The translations under genes and the position numbers were made by a program. From assembly GCF_016808335.1 (NCBI RefSeq), contig NC_053144.1, forward strand, positions 17,158,403 to 17,222,402: 64,000 bases of DNA, written 5' to 3'. A model generated the notes under the pieces. It ran no database searches. It saw only the letters and a list, made by a program, of their open reading frames with translations, and was not told where the DNA came from. Origin of the DNA: Panicum virgatum (lineage: Eukaryota; Streptophyta; Magnoliopsida; Poales; Poaceae). Shown here piece by piece: positions 50,313 to 61,425 of the stretch. Position 1 is the stretch's first letter. The number at the start of each line of letters is the position of its first letter.

Positions 50313-53100
50313 GCTTCCTCTCATGAGTGAGGTATGCTGTGAGCTGGGATTTGTCGCTCCGCCGCTCGCAGCTTGTGAGGGGGCCCTTGACGGGTGCCCT
50401 GACTCTTGCCGGCGGGCGGCGCGCGCCGCCGCCAACGGTGGCTGCTCCACAGGCACAGTTGCCCCTGGAGCAGGAACGCGAGAGGCATGTGGCGTGGAGG
50501 ACGCCACCCCCCTCCGTCATCTCCACGTCGTCCACGCGAACCATGGGGACGAAGAAGATGATGAAATGCGACCAGCTAGCGCCCCTACCTGGCGCGCCAA
50601 ATGTCGTGGTGCTGCAAACCACAGCCGGGTGGCGGAAGGCACCCGCCCTAGCCCAGAGGGTGTGTACTCGGGGGTTAGCTAGTCTTAGATCAATCTTCCT
50701 CAAGAACACGATGAACACAACAGGATTTAGAGTGGTTCGGGCCGCCGGAGCGTAATACCCTACGTCCACTGTGTGTTGTATTGCCTTCCCACGAGAGTGA
50801 GAAGTTCGCTAGAGCTTGAGTCTGGATTGTGGAGATGATGTGTGAACCCCCTGTGTTCTAGTGGGCGTGCTCTCCCTTTTATATGTCCAAGGGGAGCACG
50901 TACACTGAGCGGGGCCCCGACATGTGGACCCGGCGATGTATTATAAACTACACTTTGGCCTTCAATGGCTCAGATCCGGAGATCTTGTCGTCGGCTTCTG
51001 TGCGTAGCTTCTGACCAGGGATGGTCTTGAGTTGTCCTGTCAGAGTAGAGTCTAGCCTTTGCAGTCGCGCGTCGAGGTCACGATGAAGCGCCGAACTACT
51101 GACTCAGTCCACTGTAGCAGCGTGCACTGTTGCTTCAGTCAGTAGCTGGTCATCATGACTCGTCGCTCATGCGCGCAGCGCTGAGTCTTTAATGCTTGTC
51201 TCGGTATCTGGCGATCCACAGTGTGGACTGACAAAAGCTGCCCCATGCCCAGAGGCAGCAGATCCCGCCTCAACCACTCGCACTTAATGCGGGTGGGTGA
51301 GGGAGCTTCCAGCGGAAGGCTGGTGCCCGCGCCCGCGTCTGCGTGACACGTGGCGGCTCCGGACCCCACCCGAGCAGCTTGCTGAGCCGAGAGCTCACGG
51401 GGGTCCGGGTAGGCACGTGGAGGTCCCGGACCCGCCTGCGGGGGTCCGGGTCCGCGGCCACAGGTGCTGAGCATTTCCACCTCTGGGACACGTGGTGACA
51501 CCGGACCCATCCCCAAACGGGAAGCGGGTCCGGGACCGTTGGTCCGGTGAGATGGAGTCGGAACCCAGGAGTCCGGCTGCTCAGCTCCTTAGGGCGTAGT
51601 TACGGATAACTGCGCGAGTCTTGGCACAGTAGGAGTGGGTACCCCAGTTGTAGGGTACCGACAATGACGATAGAAATGCTATGCTTAATAGAACTCAGTA
51701 GAAGACGAGTGATTTCGGATCACTCGCGAGATATAGGGTATTTAGTTATTTTGAATATATGGAATTATTGAAATTAGGGAAGAAAGGAAAAGAACTTGGA
51801 GACCGGGCGGGGAAAGGTTAGCCCCGTCTGTGTCGGTTAAGGACCGTTCGTTGTCTGGCCCTGTGATTGAGTTTGAACAGTACTAACCGCATACCGGGAG
51901 TAGGAGGTAGTCGAAACTGGTAAGCCGAGTACTGCTTTGCTTCGAAAGTACAGGAACCCGCACCCAACTCCTGGGGCGAGTCAAGTAGTCGCGGAGAATT
52001 GGGATGCATATGTTTACTTTTGGTGGTCTCACGTTGAGCTCGGCTGACCATATGTCGTTGGGCTGGTTCCTGTATTTCGAGGCAGGGAGGGGAAAGGTTG
52101 GCGCGTGGGGTCCGACGGGGCTTTTGCGTGCCGTGTTGGTTAGGTCCACCTTTCAAGGTTAAATCGGATCGATTCGCCGTCAGTCGCTCTCAGATATGAG
52201 CACCTTGATCGCAGCACCGCATCGTAGTAATGCTATATGAAATTTTAAGTGATGATTGGAAATGACTATCATGAACTATTATCCCATGTTTGCCATGATT
52301 TGCTTAGCAGGTGCAAATACTAGTTAATGATTTTTGTATACTAAATTTGGAGCTAAAAGTGGGAAAATAAGGACTTACTTTAGAAGCTTTTTATGCAAAT
52401 TAACCACCACCCAGAAAGCCTTGCATGTCTAGATATGTGGGCTAAGTTATACCCACTGGTTGGGTAAGTCTTGCTGAGTATTAGTATACTTAGGGTTTGT
52501 TGCCAACATATATTACAGGACACCCAGACGTCGACTTTTGCCCCTGTTGTGTCAAGTTCATCCGCCGGGATGCAGATGGGTGGCAGGTCGAGGAGCGGGA
52601 CCCTTAGGTTTGGGCGCTGTCGAGCTATACACTTGTGGGCTAAGTGTGCAGCCTTTCTGTTTTGCGTAGACCGGTCTGACCGGTCCGTGGGACCGGTCTG
52701 ACCGGTGGAGTCGGCAGCATGGAGCCGACCGGTTGGGTGAACCGGTCCGACCGGTCGCGGAGGGTCAGAACTGATGTCAGCTAGCATAGTTGTAGGATCT
52801 TTTCTATTCGAACTTCAGTCATATCTATTGTAAGGCTTTGTAAATTATTTGTAATTCTACTTGAACTCGGTTTGTAAAAATCTATTGTATCGTGTCTCGT
52901 TCGCCCTTGTATTTTTAAGTAATCGTGTTGTGCTTGTACCATCTGCGCCCACCATCTCGTGGGACTACCGGTGTTGTTTCGATCGGGCCGTGGGTTGAGA
53001 AAGGATCGCCAAGTTAAGCCGTTAAGCTAATGCGCCCGATGTGTTCAAATGACGGCCATTACGCTTAATTAGAATTTTAATTTGGCGGTTCTGTCACAGC

Positions 53101-53112
53101 TGGTATCAGAGC
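53101..53112 (+). promoter_or_regulatory. tRNA-Met-type primer-binding site of the gypsy element
   Basis: 'tggtatcagagc' lies two bases after the 5' LTR end and is complementary to the 3' end of plant initiator tRNA-Met. It confirms the LTR border and the plus-strand sense of the element. Confidence 0.9.
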
Positions 53113-53709
53113 TGAAACGCACTTGGGATGGTACGAGCATGATTAATTTTTGAATATTACAAACTAAAAATGAAATTCTGACTTAGGGTGAGAAATAGTT
53201 AAGTAGTATGGGTGGGAATTATGCGAAGTAAGCCCTAGATATATATTAAGTGCTAGAGTCGTAGGTAGGGTTTCAGTTTTGGTCGAGAGGATTACGTAGG
53301 ACGCTCATGCATCATGCATCATGACATTTAAATTTTTGGTTGCATGTGAAAGTTTGGCACAGGAGTTCATGTATTATATCATGCATCATGGTATCGTAAT
53401 TTCCAAATTGCAGTAAATATTTTGAATTATGGGGTTGGTGCACAGTTGGGACTTAGAAGTTGATTTCTGCTGGTGACCGGTCTGACCGGTCTTGGCCACC
53501 GGTCTGACCGGTTGATCTACGTCAAGCCCATGCAGAGCCATGCAGACCGGTCTGACCGGTCGGTTGCACCGGTCTGACCGGTTGAGCGCAGACAGAGACC
53601 CCTAAGTTGTGTTCAAATAATTGATTTTCAGCGATTTCTTCCATGATTCGGGTGTTAGTTGCAGTCAAGATTTTTCTTAAGAAATTAGAAAAATGTAACT
53701 AACCCAATC

Positions 53710-55059
53710 ATGGTTGAATGCAGAATGGGAGAACCACCAAACCCTCCTGAGTTGGCCCAGGCCATCGCGGCCATGCTCACTGGGCGCGATGAGCAGACGG
53801 CACTCCTCCGTGAGCTTGTGGCGCAGGGCAGAGCGCCGCGGCCTGAGTATCACCACCAGCCGCCTGCTCCTGGATACCCAGAGTTTCTGGCTACTCAACC
53901 ACCGCTCTTCCATATGGCGGATGAATCACTGGAGGCAGACAGCTGGCTTCGGACTATCGAGTCCAAATTCACCTTGCACCCATACAATGATGGGGACAAG
54001 GCAGGATTTGCCGTTCAGCAGCTTAGGGGCCCAGCACGCACATGGTGGGACAATCATGTGGCAATGTTCCCCGCGGACACCCGGTTCACTTGGGCACAGT
54101 TCAAGGAAGCCTTCAGGGCACATCACATTCCAGCGGGGGTGATTAGAAGGAAGCTCACAGAGTTCTTGGCCCTGAAGCAGGGCAATAACAGTGTGCTACA
54201 GTATTCCCAGGCCTTCAACACTCTATCACAGTATGCCGGGTACCATGTGAACACTGATGAGAAGAAGCAGGCCTGTTTCAGGCAGGGGCTCAGTAGCAAG
54301 CTCCAGGATCGCTTGGCAATGGTTAGGTTCGACAGTTTCAGTGAGCTAGTCAACGGGGCTATCATTCAAGAGGACGCCCACCTAGCTCATAAGGCAGAAA
54401 AGAAGAGAAAGGCGCCGGCAGTGGAATCTTCTAGCAGTGCCCCTCAGAGGTTTCTCTTAGTACAGTCGGACCCACAGCGAGCCCCCTTTCAGCACCAGCC
54501 GCCGCAGCAGTGAGGATACAGGCCCCCTCAGTACCCTCAGCCACAGGGGACAGTTAGGCCTCCTGTTCCTCAGTAGAGTGAGCAGAAGGTGTGGGTGCAG
54601 CAGCCGGGGATGCGCCCCAATTTGTTTCCGTGCTACAACTGTGGACAGCTTGGTCACTTTGCACGGAACTGCCCAATGCCACCCAAGCAAAGCCAGCAAT
54701 CGAGCCTGCAGGGTCCGAAGCATAGTGTGGCCCACTTCAAGCCGGGGCAAGTGCACTACACCACCCTCAAGGATATTCCTGAGGGAGCTCCAGTGATGGC
54801 GGGTACGTTTTCAGTAAATGATCGCCCCGTTAAAGTACTACTTGATTCGGGCGCATCTCACACATTCATTAGCAAGGAGTGTGCTCTTAAACTTGGGCTG
54901 GAGATGGAATGTCTGAAAAGTCATTACAATATTCATTCACCTGGGGGTCAAATAATTACAAATTTGATAGTTAGGCAGGTACCCCTACTAGTGCAAGGGA
55001 AAATTTATCCCACCTATTTCATCGTTCTGCCCACCCAGAAGGTAGATATTATAAGGTAG
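53710..55059 (+). pseudogene. gag-protease region of the Ty3/gypsy element
   Basis: Start ATG 53710. The capsid-type retrotrans_gag domain includes ADSWLRTIE-like and FAVQQLRGPARTWWD sequences. The zinc knuckle CYNCGQLGHFARNC and the aspartic protease motif LLDSGASHTFIS follow. TGA at 54511-54513 and TAG at 54574-54576 interrupt the frame between capsid and zinc knuckle; both fit C-to-T changes of CGA and CAG. The frame ends early at 55057-55059 because of a 14-bp tandem duplication. Confidence 0.9.
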
Positions 55060-58058
55060 ATATTATATTGGGCATGAACTGGATGGAAGAACAAGGGGTT
55101 CTTTTGGACACTCTTTCACAGACGGTGCACATCAATTCTGCCCTCCATGGCCCTGTGACCGTGTATCTTAGGAATTGTACTTCTTTAGCCCAAACATTGA
55201 ATCAGGTCGAGGGCAAAAATGTGGCTGATATACCAGTGGTGTGTGAATACCCGGATGTTTTTCCGGATGATCTGCCTGGAATGCCGCCTGATCGTGACGT
55301 GGAGTTTACCATTGAATTGCAACCGGGTATGGCACTGATTTCTAGGAGGCCTTACCGGATGCCACCCAATGAGCTGGCGGAGTTAAAGAAATAATTGCAG
55401 GAATTGCTTGATAAGGGCTATATCCATCCTAGCAAGTCACCTTGGGGCTGTCCTGCACTCTTTGTGAAAAAGAAGGATGAAAGCCTCAGGTTGTGTGTGG
55501 ACTATAGACTTCTGAATGCCGTCACAATCAAAAATAAATATCCCCTTCCCCGGATTGATATTCTATTTGATCAGCTATTCGGGGCCAAAGTATTTTCCAA
55601 GATTGATCTCCGCTCTGGCTATTATCAAATAAAGATTAGAGCTGAGGATATCCCCAAGACGGCTTTTTCCACCAGATATGGACTTTTTGAATATCTGGTC
55701 ATGTCTTTCGGGCTAACGAATGCCCCTGCTCATTTCATGTATCTCATGAACTCGGTGTTCATGCCTGAGCTAGATAAGTTCGTCGTGATTTTCATTGACG
55801 ACATCCTGATATTTTCCAAGAATGAGGAAGAGCATGCAGAGCATCTCCGCATTATGCTTCAGTGCCTGCGGGAGCACAAGCTGTACGCCAAATTCAGTAA
55901 ATGTGATTTCTGGCTCAAGGAAGTCCAGTTCTTGGGCCACATCATCTCAGACAAGGGGATTTTTGTTGACCCGAGCAAGATTCAGGATGTCCTGAATTGG
56001 AAGACTCCAGAGTCTGTTTCAGAGATCCGGAGTTTCCTTGGGCTAGCAGGCTATTATCGCCGGTTTGTACCGGAGTTCTCAAAAATTTCTAGGCCCATGA
56101 CTGAGTTACTCAAGAAAGGGGTGAGATTTAGTTGGGACGACAAATGTGAGTAGGCCTTCCAGACTTTGAGAAGACTTCTAGTGTCTGCCCCTATCCTCGC
56201 TCAGCCAGATATTACCCGGCCTTTTGATGTGTACTGTGATGCATCAGGTACGGGTCTTGGCTCTGTATCCATCCCTGTTTGTCTCCGCTGGATATTATTT
56301 GGTCATTAATGCTTGTTGTAATGCATCAGGTACGGGCCTAGGCTGCGTCCTTATGCAGGACCAGCGAGTGATTCTTATGCCTCCAGAACCCTCAGACGAC
56401 ATGAGGAGAATTATGCCACTCATGATCTGGAGTTGGCAGCAGTAGTACATGCATTGAAGATCTGGCGCCATTATCTTCTGGGCAATCCTGTTCACATATA
56501 CTCGGACCACAAGAGTCTTAAGTATATTTTTACCCAGAGTGAGCTCAATTTGCGCCAGAGGCGGTGGTTAGAGATGATAAAGGATTATGATTTGGAGATC
56601 CATTATCACCCGGGTAAGCCGAATGTCGTTGCGGATGCACTGAGTCGCAAGGCAAGTTGCAGTTGCACCTCAGCCTCAGTGGTGCATGAAACCTTGTGCC
56701 AAGAAATGGAAAAATTAAATCTGGCTATTGTATCTGAAGGCACACTTACTAATCTTACCCTCACACCTACACTCAGAGATCAAATTGTGGAGGCTCAGAA
56801 AAATGATGCGAGCATGGATAAGATCAGGCAACGGCTCAGTGAGAATGATCCTCAGGTGCAGTGCTTTCATCGAGATAGTGAGGGGGTTCTTTGGTTTCAG
56901 GATCGGTTAGTGGTGCCTAAAAATTTTGAGCTTCGGAAATAGATTCTCGATGAGGCTCACCTTTCCCGATATTCTATTCACCCGGGCAGCAACAAAATGT
57001 ATCAAGATCTGAAACAGCGATTTTGGTGGACGAGGATGAAGCGGGAAATTGCCAGATATGTATCTGAGTGTGATATTTGCAGAAGGGTGAAGGCGAGTCA
57101 TTTGAGACCAGCTGGTCCCTTGCAGCCCCTGAGTATACCATCGTGGAAGTGGGAAGATATTAGTATGGATTTCATTGTTGGGTTTCCCAAGACCTCAAAG
57201 GGGTATGACTCTATTTGGGTGATTGTGGACCGTCTCACGAAGTCAGCCCATTTCTTACCGGTGAAGACCATTTATAGGGCACAACACTATGAGGAGTTGT
57301 ATATCAGTCGGATTCTTAGCTTGCACGGGGTACCCCGGACTATTATTTCTGACCGTGGTGTCCAGTTTGTTGCACGCTTCTAGGAGCAGTTACACTCAGC
57401 CCTCGGTACTCAGCTCATCCGTAGTTCAGCTTATCATCCTCAGACGGACGGCTAGACAGAGAGGATCAATCAAATTCTGGAGGAAATGCTGCGAACCTGT
57501 GTACTCTCTTACAGTAAAAAGTGGGATGAATGTCTGCCACTTGCAGAATTTTCTTACAACAATAGCTACCAGGAGAGTATCAAAATGGCTCCTTTTGAGG
57601 CATATGGGCGGAGGTGTAGAACACCCTTAAATTGGTCGGAAGCTGGGGAGAGAAATTTCTTTGGGCCTGATATAGTTCAGGAAGCCGAGGAGCAAGTTCA
57701 GCTCATCCAGAAAAATTTGAAAGCGGCTCAAACCCGCCAAAAAAGTTATGCGGACAAAAAGCGGCAAGCTATCTCCTTCCAAGTGGGGGATCAGGTTTAT
57801 TTGCGGGTATCTCCAATGAAGGGGGTCCAGCGGTTCGGGGTCAAAGGAAAGCTCGCACCTCGCTATGTCGGGCCTTTTCCCATTCTTGAGCGGTGTGGGC
57901 CAGTGGCATACCGTCTGGAACTCCCTCGCTACGGAATTATTGAAATTAGGGAAGAAAGGAAAAGAACTTGGAGACCGGGCGGGGAAAGGTTAGCCCCGTC
58001 TGTGTCGGTTAAGGACCGTTTGTTGTCTGGCCCTGTGATTGAGTTTGAACAGTACTAA
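55060..58058 (+). pseudogene. RT-RNase H-integrase region of the Ty3/gypsy element
   Basis: Reverse transcriptase has [34 protein letters not shown] and the active-site FIDDI. RNase H begins CDASGTGLG and ends near [16 protein letters not shown]. Integrase has the zinc-binding CDIC, MDFIVG, SDRGVQF and a GPY/F module (VGPFPILERCGPVAYRLELP). Stops: TAA 55392-55394, TAG 56151-56153, 56940-56942, 57381-57383 and 57453-57455. RNase H is also disrupted by an 82-bp partial duplication and a one-base loss near 56371-56376. After RLELP (about 57932) the frame runs straight into LTR sequence and stops at 58056-58058. Confidence 0.9.
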
Positions 58059-59248
58059 CCGCATACCGGGAGTAGGAGGTAGTCGAAACCGGTAAGCCGA
58101 GTACTGCTTTGCTTCGAAAGTACAGGAACCCGCACCCAACTCCTGGGGCGAGTCGAGTAGTCGCGGAGAATTGGGATGCATATGTTTACTTTTGGTGGTC
58201 TCACGTTGAGCTCGGCTGACCATATGTCGTTGGGCTGGTTCCTGTAGTTCGAGGCGGGGAGGGGAAAGGTTGGTGCGTGGGGTCCGACGGGGCTTTTGCG
58301 TGCCGTGTTGGTTAGGTCCACCTTGCAAGGTTAAATCGGATCGATTCGCCGTCAGTCGCTCTCGGATATGAGCACCTTGATCGCAGCACCGCATCGTAGT
58401 AATGCTATATGGAATTTTAAGTGATGATTGGAAATGACTATCATGAACTATTATCCCATGTTTGCCATGATTTGCTTAGCAGGTGCAAATACTAGTTAAT
58501 GATTTTTGTATACTAAATTTGGAGCTAAAAGTGGGAAAATAAGGACTTACTTTAGAAACTTTTTATGCAAATTAACCACCAGCCAGAAAGCCTTGCATAT
58601 CTAGATATGTGGGCTAAGTTATACCCACTAGTTGGGTAAGCCTTGCTGAGTATTAGTATACTCAGGGTTTGTTGCCAACATATATTACAGGACACCCGGA
58701 CGTCGACTTCTGCCCCTGTTGTGTCAAGTTCATCCACCGGGATGCAGAGGGGTGGCAGGTCGAGGAGCGGGACCCTTAGGTTAGGGCGCTGTCGAGCTGT
58801 ACACTTGTGGGCTGAGTGTGCAGCCTTTCTGTTTTGCGTAGACCGGTCTGACCGGTGGAGTCGGCAGCATGGAGCCGACCGGTTGGGTGAACTGGTCCGA
58901 CCGGTCGCGGAGGGTCAGAACTGATGTCAGCTAGCATAGTTGTAGGATCTTTTCTATTCGAACTTCAGTCATATCTATTGTAAGGCTTTGTAAATTATTT
59001 GTAATTCTACTTGAACTCGGTTTGTAAAAATCTATTGTATCGTGTCTCGTTCGCCCTTGTATTTTTAAGTAATCGTGTCGTGCTTGTACCATCTGCGCCC
59101 ACCATCGCATGGGACTACCGGTGTTGTTTCGATCGGGCCGTGGGTTGAGAAAGGATCGTCAAATTAAGTCGTTAAGCTAATGCGCCCGATGTGTTCAAAT
59201 GACGGCCATTACGCTTAATTAGAGTTTTAATTTGGCGGTTCTGTGACA
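57933..59248 (+). repeat. 5'-truncated 3' LTR of the Ty3/gypsy element
   Basis: Matches 51761-53098 of the 5' LTR throughout. The only length difference is one 22-bp unit containing 'gaccggtctgaccggt', present at about 52674-52710 and missing here. The first half of the LTR (equivalent to 46936-51760 minus the nested element) has been deleted together with the end of integrase. Confidence 0.9.
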
Positions 59249-59253
59249 CCGGC

Positions 59254-59848
59254 CGGCTTCCTGCTTCCGGACAACACATTAGGTTACGCATGTATTCAAG
59301 CTTCTCAGTTGAGTCTAATTGCTCGTGTTTTCCTCAAAGTCTGTAACGAGAGTTTCTTTGGTTCAGAAAAAAAATTGAGGACAGTCCAAATTTAGGAGAA
59401 GAAGAAGACCGACTCATTCTAATCACCAACATCTCCAACAATCTATTGCAAATTGCAATTACTATAATAGGTCACATATATTTTACTAATATATCCGGCC
59501 TTTATCTATAGCAACACATATGCATATTTGATAATTAAATTCAAAATAAAAATTTAATATTTAGAATTGGTAGGATATTGGCTACATCATCAGTGATAAC
59601 CTTTGACACTGATGATAACTGTGACACACCTTCATTTTTTTGGGGTTACTAGCTAGCCATGTAGATTAAAACTTATTATTATCTATTGCATTGATGAGAA
59701 GTAAATTGGAGGCTTTAGATTTTGTCATGTAAATTTTCTTGCAGTGTTCCATAAGTTTCACATTGTTTTTCAATGAATATTAGAAAGTATCAGAAGATCG
59801 GCATGATTATATAATATTACCCGTAGCAACGCATGGACACTATGCTAG
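59254..59848 (+). other. Right arm of the Helitron
   Basis: AT-rich with no coding content. It ends in the hairpin and CTAG terminus. A TA dinucleotide run (about 59849-59863) follows directly. Confidence 0.6.
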
Positions 59849-59863
59849 TATATATATATATAT

Positions 59864-61425
59864 ACACCAATGCCATACTTCTCTAAAAGCACACTTTTTT
59901 TAAAAAAAATACTGCTCTGAAAGACATACAAAAGGATGTACAGCTACAGCACAGCCCAAGTTTAAGCTCAGGGCGTGGCCCATCTCTTGCTCCGGCTCTC
60001 TCTCGGGGAACAACTGTTAGAAGCTTCTTTTACCCAGTGGGACGGTGATCGAAGAGAGCGAGGAAATGAAGAAAAAGATTATGCCCGGACGCAGGGGAGC
60101 AAGGAGTCACAACAAGAGGAGCGGCTCCAGGGGAGCAACTTATGCCACAAAGCGAGGAGCAAAGAGTGGGCAACACGTACTTAGCATGGACAGGAACCTG
60201 CTCATGCAATCCAACCGCTCCATGTTCTTCGATCGGCCTGTGCTTCATGGGAGACCGGAGACAACCAAACACCTTTGGCATGGTTCGTGTTAATATTCCA
60301 AGGATTACGACGATTTTGTTTGGTCTTGTAGTAATTCAATCAGAGTCTTGCTAACTGATTTCAAATTTTAATGTATCGTACTAGAAATTACTGTATTTCA
60401 AATTACACCAGTATTAGATAAAACAGTTCGAGAATATAATTTCTTTGATTTTGCAGACACACTAGCTAGTACTATGTTGGCACACAAAGTAAGCATAGCA
60501 GACAAGAGCAAAATGAGCACAAACTGTCTTGGAAATGTCCTTCTCCACACGGATGTGCAATGTCCGAAGTCGATAAGGATCGTCATGATTAGTGATCCCA
60601 TTCTCCTATCATGAGGAAGGTAGGTCTAGGTCCTACCGGGATGGCCCTATTCAATCTCTGGACTCCTGTATCTGATCCTACGTACGTGGTTTCAATTCCT
60701 GCATTGCCTAGTACGCCCTACGAGAGGCAGCACCTACAAGCCTGCCAGCTACTCTACTCACAAATGTAAAACTTCAGGCCTAGTTTAGGATGCAGGAATT
60801 TCAGACTCATGCATTTTGGTATCTTGAAAATTTGATACTATAGGGCGATTTTGCTTTCTTGGGATCAGATTGCTCTAGCCGGAGAAGCAACCAGTCACAA
60901 TTTCTGAAAGTTTCAGGTGCCAACCGGATCTCCCTGTCTCCAAAAGACATGGATCAGTACCTAGCACAGAGATATATTCCCTCGTCAGGCTCCATTTTTG
61001 GGTAACCCACCTGAAGGGGACACTGCCTACACCCAAAGGGACCATACTCTCTTGTCTTGAGAGAGCAATGATAGATGCTGTAGTATACCTCCAAAAATTA
61101 GATCCAGTAAAACTTCAAGGGAATGTATCTGTAAAAAAAAATCTGCCATTGATGATGTCAAATAAATTGGAAAGAAGATTACTAGACGCTGACGCAAGTT
61201 CTGCTGGATTGCGCTTGCAGCTGAGATTGAGTCGGCAGCCAACCAACATAGTCGTCAAGAACGGAACAGAAACAGATTTGTCCATGTGATGCCTGGCATC
61301 TGGCAGCATCAAGAAAGGTTCAGAAAAAAAGGGACTCTCTCTCCTCAACGAGTTCTTAGAATCATCGGATGTTTTAAGGGTAGGCCTCTAGACTGATGGT
61401 CTGCTCCTGCAGTTGTTGCGGGCGA
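59864..61425. other. Intergenic, 3' flank of the MYB gene
   Basis: The small ORFs at 59975-60354 and 61027-61348 show no family resemblance. The segment next to 61425 should contain the MYB 3' UTR (minus strand). No repeat with clear borders was identified. Confidence 0.5.

Larger units (their letters stand above)
48029..51663 (-). mobile_element. Young non-autonomous LTR retrotransposon nested in the gypsy 5' LTR
   Basis: LTRs at 48029-49130 and 50602-51663 are nearly identical and flanked by the duplication 'atgac' (48024-48028 and 51664-51668). The minus strand is the element's sense strand: LTR start 'tgtcggtaccctaca', and next to the 50602 LTR a 'tggcgcgccaggtagggg' leader/primer-type sequence. 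The 1.47-kb interior has no gag or pol domain. It has a short minus-strand ORF from MVRVDDVEM (50545 downward), a roughly 170-bp direct repeat (about 49420-49590 and 49815-49985) and a 37-bp tandem array (50107-50312). It must rely on proteins of another element. Confidence 0.9.
46936..53098 (+). repeat. 5' LTR of the Ty3/gypsy element (about 2.5 kb), split by a nested LTR element
   Basis: The two LTR parts are 46936-48028 and 51669-53098, about 2.52 kb together. Copies of 'gaccggtctgaccggt' cluster at 47051-47620 and 52674-52710. A leader-like CT-rich stretch lies at 47120-47330. The LTR ends 'ctgtcaca' next to the primer-binding site. Confidence 0.88.
46936..59248 (+). mobile_element. Ty3/gypsy LTR retrotransposon, degenerate, with nested insertion
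   Basis: Starts 'tgtaacactcagg', ends 'ggttctgtgaca', flanked by the 5-bp duplication 'ccggc' (46931-46935 and 59249-59253). Order: 5' LTR, tRNA-Met primer site, gag, protease, RT, RNase H, integrase, 3' LTR, i.e. Ty3/gypsy. RT sequence resembles the Tekay/Del chromovirus lineage, but the chromodomain is lost in a 3' deletion. Multiple stops and frameshifts make it immobile. Confidence 0.92.
46093..59848 (+). mobile_element. Non-autonomous Helitron split by an LTR retrotransposon
   Basis: The 5' end 'tctatacctattactaaaga' begins with TC after an A. The 3' end 'cgcatggacactatgctag' finishes CTAG and is followed by T, as Helitrons insert between A and T. The grass 3'-terminal hairpin is seen at about 59819-59837 (cccgtagcaacgcatgga, with G-T wobble in the stem). 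Without the inserted LTR element (46936-59248) and its duplicated 5 bp, the Helitron is about 1.44 kb and has no Rep/helicase. The left arm contains an ORF at 46320-46664 with no recognised domain. Confidence 0.72.

Noticed and set aside
48623..51516. ORFs repeated in both LTRs of the nested element
   Set aside because: They simply reflect duplicated LTR sequence and cross regulatory DNA.
53710..58058. Possible endogenous pararetrovirus or other virus insertion
   Set aside because: Order gag-PR-RT-RH-INT with LTRs, tRNA-Met primer site and 5-bp target duplication identify a Ty3/gypsy retrotransposon; no movement or envelope-type gene is present.
60045..60354. Basic small ORFs left of the MYB gene
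   Set aside because: No homology signal, no splice context and overlapping alternatives on both strands.
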